Part shown: positions 25,892 through 30,656 of the stretch, in pieces
Layout of the letters: every line of letters starts with the position of its first letter
How positions within the stretch are numbered: position 1 is the stretch's first letter
From: CAYGUK01 sp964352985
GTDB lineage: Bacteria > Pseudomonadota > Gammaproteobacteria > JAHCLG01
DNA length: 30,656 bases
NCBI GenBank assembly: GCA_964352985.1
Contig: CAYGUK010000043.1
Location: 1 to 30,656, forward strand
Direction: 5' to 3'
The notes under the pieces: generated by a model
Seen by the model: the letters and a program-made list of their open reading frames with translations, nothing else
Database searches by the model: none
What the model was told of the DNA's origin: nothing
Translations under genes and position numbers: made by a program

Positions 25892-26416
25892 ATGAAAATA
25901 AAAGATGAAATGAAACTGGGGATTAGCCGAAATATTAATAATAGAGATCAAGCACAATTACTTGATGCGTTGAAAAATAAAATATCAGGAATATTAGTCC
26001 CTTATATCAATTGTACCAGTGAAACCAGTTGTTTTTGTTTTTTTAATCGAAGCCGAAAAAAAGCAGTTGAAGCACAGCAAATGGTGAATAATGCGCAAAG
26101 TTTATCAGATATTGCAGAAGTATTGAAAACAATCCCTGGTGATGGCAATAGCCAAAATGGTGTAAAAAGAAAAATATTAAATTCGATGATGGATTATCTC
26201 GCCTTTGGAAATTTAGTTAAATATCATGGAAGTGAAAATACTTATCCCTTAATTGGAGGATGCGAATATTCTACCCAGACAGGAAAAGCAATTTACAGTG
26301 ATACTAACAATTGTTCTGAAATATTTGAATCAATAGGCCCTAATAATTTATTTAAAATAATACAAGCCGCTTTTGTGGATTATAGACCACCAGCGGTAAG
26401 GTTAGAACAACATTAA
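25892..26416 (+). CDS. Unrecognised protein, 174 residues
   Basis: I chose ATG at 25892 (MKIKDEMKLGISRN), preceded by GGTGAT; an in-frame ATG at 25877 has no ribosome site. No signal peptide is present. A cysteine cluster CTSETSCFCFF lies at about residues 41-51, followed by a basic helix NRSRKKAVEAQQMVNNAQ and a second helical half. No family is recognised. Cys-Phe-Cys-Phe near the N-terminal third could be a metal site or lipidation-like patch, but nothing supports either. It stands alone between the DUF2126 gene and a decayed gene, and the size and lack of homology to known enzymes would fit a lineage-specific or effector protein. Confidence 0.6.
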   Translation: MKIKDEMKLGISRNINNRDQAQLLDALKNKISGILVPYINCTSETSCFCFFNRSRKKAVEAQQMVNNAQSLSDIAEVLKTIPGDGNSQNGVKRKILNSMMDYLAFGNLVKYHGSENTYPLIGGCEYSTQTGKAIYSDTNNCSEIFESIGPNNLFKIIQAAFVDYRPPAVRLEQH

Positions 26417-26445
26417 ATATTATCATATCAATAAAGTCTCCTTAA

Positions 26446-26826
26446 AATTATAATAATATAAATCTTTTAAATAAAGCTGTGATAACATTTACTCAACTTA
26501 TTGTTAAATATATTTTAGAAATAAACAATGAGATAACACGTCAACTTGTCTCTCATTACACCAACACATCATTGAATATAGGTGAATTAACTCGCCATCC
26601 AGATTTTACTGATATTAAAAAAATCGATAAATTTTGAGATTCAAATTTTAAATTGTTAAGTGACAAAATTATGAGTAATGGCAACTTCAAATTAATTTAG
26701 TTATTTCCGCAATCTCAATTTTATCAAAAATACGTCGTTCAAAATAACACACCAGAAGCTGAATCAAAAAGCGCCATACCAGAGGCTAATACAACTAGAA
26801 CAACACCAAGGTTTAAACCTAAATAA
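26446..26826 (+). pseudogene. Decayed gene with two in-frame stop codons
   Basis: One frame reads like protein across the whole gap downstream of the unknown gene, interrupted by TGA at 26635-26637 and TAG at 26698-26700 and ending with TAA at 26824-26826. Segments include LTRHPDFTDIKKIDKF, then FKLLSDKIMSNGNFKL, then FPQSQFYQKYVVQNNTPEAE with a Pro/Thr-rich tail ending RFKPK. The only start candidate I see is GTG at 26479, so the 5' end may also be lost. It is not in the frame of the preceding gene. Its last eight bases overlap the 3' end of the opposite-strand crotonase gene. No family is recognised. Evidence for decay is the continuity of frame and protein-like composition; chance in AT-rich DNA is possible. 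Confidence 0.5.
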
Positions 26827-27604
26827 TCCAATTAGGTTTGCGTTTTTCAAAAAATGCTTTTAGGCCTTCTTGACCTTCTGTTGATACACGAATTTCTGAA
26901 ATTGCTTTGATGGTATAATCGACTATGGATTGTTGATCATCACTATTGATTATAGTGTCTATCAATGTTTTTGCTTGTGTCACGGCATGCGGCGAATTAT
27001 TAATAAGACGATTAATCATCATGGCACCTTCAGAATGTAATTCATCTTGCGGAACGACTTTTGTGATTAAACCAATGCGCATGGCTTCATTCGCATCAAT
27101 TAATTCTGCGGTTAAAAAATATCGTCTCGCAGCTGTTTCATTAATTTTTGCTATCACATAAGGACTAATGACGGCTGGAATCAAACCGAGTTTCACTTCA
27201 GAAAAACAAAAAGTCGCATTACTCGTGGCTAAAACAATATCGCAACAAGCCACAATACCACAGCCACCCCCATAAACAGGTCCTTGCACTAAGGCCACGG
27301 TGGGTTTTTCGTAATTTTTTATTGCCTGCATTAAATCAGAAATACGAGTTGATTCTTTAATGTTTTCAGCCATCGTATAGTCAACCATTTTTTGCATGTC
27401 ATTTAAATCCGCACCGGCTGAAAATGATTTACCTTTAGCTTGAATGACTAAAGTACGAACGCTTTGATCTTTTTTAACTTCATTAATCGCGCTTATCATT
27501 TCATCAATAAATAACGCACTCATGCAATTATGCACTTCGGGACGATTAAAACAAATCGTTGCGATATGATTTCCAATCGTTAACAGTAATGTTTCATATG
27601 ACAT
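26819..27604 (-). CDS. Enoyl-CoA hydratase/isomerase family protein, LiuC (methylglutaconyl-CoA hydratase)-like
   Basis: A 261-residue crotonase. FSAGADLNDMQKM (61-73) forms the oxyanion-hole loop and GGGCGIVACCD (112-122) the second. Glu136 in FSEVKLGLIPAVISPYV is the conserved catalytic Glu; the position of the other hydratase Glu (GGGCE in mitochondrial enoyl-CoA hydratase) is Gly116, as in bacterial LiuC-type enzymes. LiuC hydrates 3-methylglutaconyl-CoA in leucine breakdown, but no other liu genes are here. The gene starts 10 bases after xylA, with AAGG before its ATG, so it is the last gene of the xylose operon. Substrate is uncertain; isohexenyl-glutaconyl or plain enoyl-CoA activity is possible. 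Confidence 0.85.
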   Translation of the reverse strand: MSYETLLLTIGNHIATICFNRPEVHNCMSALFIDEMISAINEVKKDQSVRTLVIQAKGKSFSAGADLNDMQKMVDYTMAENIKESTRISDLMQAIKNYEKPTVALVQGPVYGGGCGIVACCDIVLATSNATFCFSEVKLGLIPAVISPYVIAKINETAARRYFLTAELIDANEAMRIGLITKVVPQDELHSEGAMMINRLINNSPHAVTQAKTLIDTIINSDDQQSIVDYTIKAISEIRVSTEGQEGLKAFFEKRKPNWII

Positions 27605-27614
27605 GATTTAAACC

Positions 27615-28928
27615 TTATTGACTTAATAGATTAAATAATGCTTCAAGATATTCTTGCTTTCCTGAATGCGGTTCGGGATTAATGTTATTTTCTTCGGCTA
27701 ATTGGGCAATTGAGGTTAAATCCATGCGACTTAAAAAATCTTGTGCCATATCACTTTGCCAATCTTGATAGCGATTTGCTAAATTCTCAGCAATACGATT
27801 ATCTTGAATAATTCTTGCCGCATTTTTTAAGCCGCGTGCCAAGGTATCCATTGCATTAATATGCCCATAAAATAAATCTTTGTTATCGATACTTTGACGT
27901 CTAATTTTAGTATCAAAATTAAATCCGCCATTCACAAAACCACCGTTTTGTAAAATCACATATAATATACGAGTTGCTGTTGACACATCGATTGGAAATT
28001 GATCGGTATCCCAACCAAGTTGCGGATCACCCGAGTTTGCATCAATCGAACCAAATAAATTATTGGCAAACGCATAGGCAATTTCATGTTCAAAACTATG
28101 GCCCGCAAGCGTCGCATGATTACCTTCAATATTAACTTTAAATTCTTTTTCTAAATTAAATTTTTGTAAAAAAGCAAAGACTGTTGCAGTATCAAAATCA
28201 TATTGATGTTTTGTGGGTTCGCATGGTTTTGGCTCTATTAATAAATCGCCTTTAAAACCAATTTTATGTTTATAATCGACGACTAACTGTAAAAAGCGAG
28301 CAAGTTGTTCTGATTCTTTGACTAAATCTGTATTGAGTAATGTTTCATAACCTTCACGACCACCCCATAACACATAGTTACAACCATTTAATTGGTGAGT
28401 GACATCAAGCGCTGTTTTAACTTGTGCGCAAGCGTGAGCAAATACTTCAGGATCAGGATTAGTTGCAGCACCAGCTAAATAACGTGGATGACTAAATAAG
28501 TTTGCCGTACCAAATAATAATTGAATATTATTATCAGACATTTTCTTGCTGATTTTCTCTGCGACTTCCATTAAATTTTTATTACTTTCTTTGATAGTAT
28601 CGCCTTCTGGTGCAATATCTCTATCATGAAAGGTGAAAAAATCGACGCCTAATTTTTTAAAAAATTCAAAGGCGGCATCAGCTTTCATCATGGCGCGTTT
28701 CATGGGAGCCGCTTCATTAAACCAAGCACGATCAAAAACCGGCGAACCAAAACTATCATTACCTTGCCAACAAAATGTGTGCCAATAACAAACGGCAAAA
28801 CGACAATGTTCACGCATGGTTTTATTCAGAATAATTTCATCGGGATTGTAGTGATGGAATGCCAATAAATCTCTTGAATCATCTTGTTTATAAGCAATCT
28901 TGCCCACTTTTGGAAAATAGTCAGTCAT
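27615..28928 (-). CDS. xylA: Xylose isomerase
   Basis: A 437-residue class II xylose isomerase, the usual length. Catalytic His101 and Asp104 lie in FTFHDRD, numbered as in the E. coli enzyme. LWGGREGYE, IEPKPCEPTKHQYD (metal ligands and substrate contact), NIEGNHATLAGH and SIDANSGDPQLGWDTDQF are all intact. The enzyme converts D-xylose to D-xylulose in the cytosol. Its ATG overlaps the stop of the xylulokinase gene as ATGA, with GAGGA nine bases upstream, so translation is coupled. Confidence 0.97.
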   Translation of the reverse strand: MTDYFPKVGKIAYKQDDSRDLLAFHHYNPDEIILNKTMREHCRFAVCYWHTFCWQGNDSFGSPVFDRAWFNEAAPMKRAMMKADAAFEFFKKLGVDFFTFHDRDIAPEGDTIKESNKNLMEVAEKISKKMSDNNIQLLFGTANLFSHPRYLAGAATNPDPEVFAHACAQVKTALDVTHQLNGCNYVLWGGREGYETLLNTDLVKESEQLARFLQLVVDYKHKIGFKGDLLIEPKPCEPTKHQYDFDTATVFAFLQKFNLEKEFKVNIEGNHATLAGHSFEHEIAYAFANNLFGSIDANSGDPQLGWDTDQFPIDVSTATRILYVILQNGGFVNGGFNFDTKIRRQSIDNKDLFYGHINAMDTLARGLKNAARIIQDNRIAENLANRYQDWQSDMAQDFLSRMDLTSIAQLAEENNINPEPHSGKQEYLEALFNLLSQ

Positions 28929-30376
28929 GATAATAATTCCTCATAAATCGGTTTCAATTGTTGAAAACATTTTGTTAATAATGTTAATTCTCGTTGGTAT
29001 TGTCGATTAGGTGTTAACACCGTTTTAACCTCACTCATTTTAAATGCATTATCAAGTGAACCACCTGTTAAAGCATATCTTGCTAATCGCGCCACACCTA
29101 CTGCGGCGCCGGCAAATCTATCTGAATGATAATGCAAAGGATGGTTCATCATATCAGAAAAAATTTGTCCCCAAAAAAGATTTTTCGAGCCGCCACCAAT
29201 TACAGAAATATGATCAATATTAGGATTGGCGTTTTTGACGACATTAAACCCTAGAGTGATGGCTAAAGCCGTACCCTGTAACACACTTAAACACAAATCA
29301 CCACGCGTAGTATTTTCTGTTAATCCCAAAAATTGACCGCTTGCACGTGAATAATTAAACGGTGTTCTCTCACCATTTAAATAAGGTAAAAATAAAGGTG
29401 GTTTATTTGCTTCGCGTGCTAGTGCATTTAATTCATTATAATTTGATATATTCAGTGTTTTCATGATCCATTGAATACAGCCCGTCGCATTTAAATGAAC
29501 ACTCATTTGATGCCATTTTTGTGGTAAGCAATGACACATGGTATGAAGCGCATTGTCAGGATCGGGATGATAACCTTCATCAGCTGTGAAAATTACCGCA
29601 GACGTACCTAACGATAAAAAAGCAGAACCAGGCAGAACAACATTTACGGCAATCGCACTTGCGGCATTATCACCACCACCAGCAATCACTTTGACATCAT
29701 TTTTCATGTGCCATTTTTTCGCGAGTGATGATTTTAATTCGCCGGTGATATCACTGCCTTCGTATAGGCAAGGCATATGATCGATTGATAAATCACAGGC
29801 ATTAATCATCTCATTAGACCATTCACGATTTTGAACATTTAACCAAGATGTGCCTGAGGCATCGGATAAATCCGTTGCAAAATCATTGGTTAAACAAAAA
29901 CGAATATAATCTTTAGGTAACAAAACTTTATTAATTTTTGAAAAATTTTCTGGTTCATGTTTTTTTAGCCACACTAATTTTGGCGCAGTAAATCCAGGCA
30001 TAATCAAATTGCCTGTGATTTTTGTTGCTTCTGGTACTTCTGCTAATAGAAAATCACATTCAGCAAAAGAGCGACCATCATTCCATAATATAGCGGGCCG
30101 AATAACTTGATTGTTTTTATCTAAACACACAGCGCCATGCATTTGGCCGGTTAATCCGATAGCTTTAATTTCAGCAAAATAATGTTGATAATTTTCTGCT
30201 AGTTCATCGAGACTTTTTTCTAAAACATTCCACCAATCTTCTGGCTGTTGCTCTGACCATAATTCCTGTGGATGCGAAATAGTAAGAGGTGAAATTTTTT
30301 CAACACACACGGATTGCGTTTCATCAATGATGACGATTTTAATATTGGAAGTGCCAACATCGATGCCTAAATACAT
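28925..30376 (-). CDS. xylB: Xylulokinase
   Basis: A 483-residue FGGY-family kinase. The N-terminal LGIDVGTSNIK phosphate loop includes Asp6; GLTGQMHGAV (74-83) is the signature of xylulokinases; Asp236 in GGGDNAASA matches the catalytic base of E. coli XylB. The second FGGY domain shows PYLNGERTPFN and VIGGGSKNLFW. It phosphorylates D-xylulose to xylulose 5-phosphate for the pentose phosphate pathway. The start codon lies inside the 3' end of the transporter gene (10-base overlap) and the stop overlaps xylA by four bases. Confidence 0.96.
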   Translation of the reverse strand: MYLGIDVGTSNIKIVIIDETQSVCVEKISPLTISHPQELWSEQQPEDWWNVLEKSLDELAENYQHYFAEIKAIGLTGQMHGAVCLDKNNQVIRPAILWNDGRSFAECDFLLAEVPEATKITGNLIMPGFTAPKLVWLKKHEPENFSKINKVLLPKDYIRFCLTNDFATDLSDASGTSWLNVQNREWSNEMINACDLSIDHMPCLYEGSDITGELKSSLAKKWHMKNDVKVIAGGGDNAASAIAVNVVLPGSAFLSLGTSAVIFTADEGYHPDPDNALHTMCHCLPQKWHQMSVHLNATGCIQWIMKTLNISNYNELNALAREANKPPLFLPYLNGERTPFNYSRASGQFLGLTENTTRGDLCLSVLQGTALAITLGFNVVKNANPNIDHISVIGGGSKNLFWGQIFSDMMNHPLHYHSDRFAGAAVGVARLARYALTGGSLDNAFKMSEVKTVLTPNRQYQRELTLLTKCFQQLKPIYEELLS

Positions 30377-30656
30377 TCTGCATTAACCCCGAGTTTAGTT
30401 GCAATTTGTTGTTCTATTTCTTCTAGTGAGTGCCCTTTTGTCTCAGGCACAATTTTCAGAACAAAAAATAAACACGCAATACAAAGCACGCCATAAATAA
30501 TAAAAGTGATACTCGTCCCACAAAATTCTATTAAACTTAAAAATGTTAACGCCACTAACCAGTTTGATCCCCAATTGGTTGCAGTTGCAATACTTGAACC
30601 CAGACCGCGAATGCGCAGCGGAAAAATTTCACTAATAATTAACCACATTATAGGCC
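30367..30656 (-). CDS. MFS sugar/proton symporter, XylE-like, C-terminal part (5' end beyond the window)
   Basis: The last 95 or so residues of a sugar-porter MFS protein; the frame stays open to the right edge, so the ATG at 30648 is internal. WLIISEIFPLRIRG is the cytoplasmic motif before helix 11 of sugar porters, two membrane helices follow, and PETKGHSLEEIEQQ is the family's C-terminal signature. As first gene of a unit with xylB and xylA it is most likely the D-xylose/H+ symporter. The 10-base overlap with xylB suggests coupled translation. The gene upstream and the operon promoter are not visible. Confidence 0.9.
   Translation of the reverse strand, partial: PIMWLIISEIFPLRIRGLGSSIATATNWGSNWLVALTFLSLIEFCGTSITFIIYGVLCIACLFFVLKIVPETKGHSLEEIEQQIATKLGVNAECI

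Overview
The window is an AT-rich, densely coded piece of a bacterial chromosome. The gene families suggest a gammaproteobacterium, possibly an intracellular or host-associated Legionellales/Coxiella-type lineage. That placement is inference from low G+C, long AT-rich spacers, two unrecognised proteins of the kind often seen as effectors or lineage-specific genes, and a xylAB operon. No rRNA, tRNA, CRISPR array or phage genes were seen.

Layout. 1-1218 (-) is the 5' part of an unrecognised coiled-coil protein that runs off the left edge. 1308-2804 (+) is an NCS1 nucleobase-type permease. 2971-6397 holds an L,D-transpeptidase, a secreted phospholipase-D-like protein on the opposite strand, a VanX-type D-Ala-D-Ala dipeptidase and a fold-type IV PLP enzyme. 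6589-10895 (+) is a methylamine/choline-type cluster: a choline-kinase-like phosphotransferase, a dimethylglycine/sarcosine dehydrogenase-like flavoprotein with a GcvT half, and a HisN/inositol-monophosphatase enzyme overlapping it by 7 bases. A 180-bp MITE-like element (7475-7654) with imperfect terminal inverted repeats and a perfect 8-bp target duplication sits between the kinase and the dehydrogenase. Without it they would be about 28 bases apart.

10981-17845 contains a small unknown protein, an S66 LD-carboxypeptidase, a NYN nuclease, a DUF4153-like membrane protein, a secreted YdgA/DUF945-like protein with a pilin-like C-terminus, a DUF805 membrane protein and a LysM-L,D-transpeptidase. 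Together with the genes at 2971 and 4783, at least four enzymes acting on peptidoglycan peptides lie in the window.

18111-25763 is a complete circularly permuted ATP-grasp / alpha-E / transglutaminase / DUF2126 amidoligase system, arranged as two divergent units around a 104-bp control region with interlocking promoter candidates. One component fuses a class II glutamine amidotransferase-like domain to a transglutaminase. In that domain the N-terminal nucleophile Cys has become Ser and the usual glutamine-binding Arg motif is degraded. This is the most unusual system in the window.

25892-26826 holds an unrecognised protein followed by a decayed gene with two in-frame stops. 26819-30656 (-) is a xylose operon running in from the right edge: sugar/H+ symporter (partial), xylulokinase and xylose isomerase, with a LiuC-like crotonase as the last gene.
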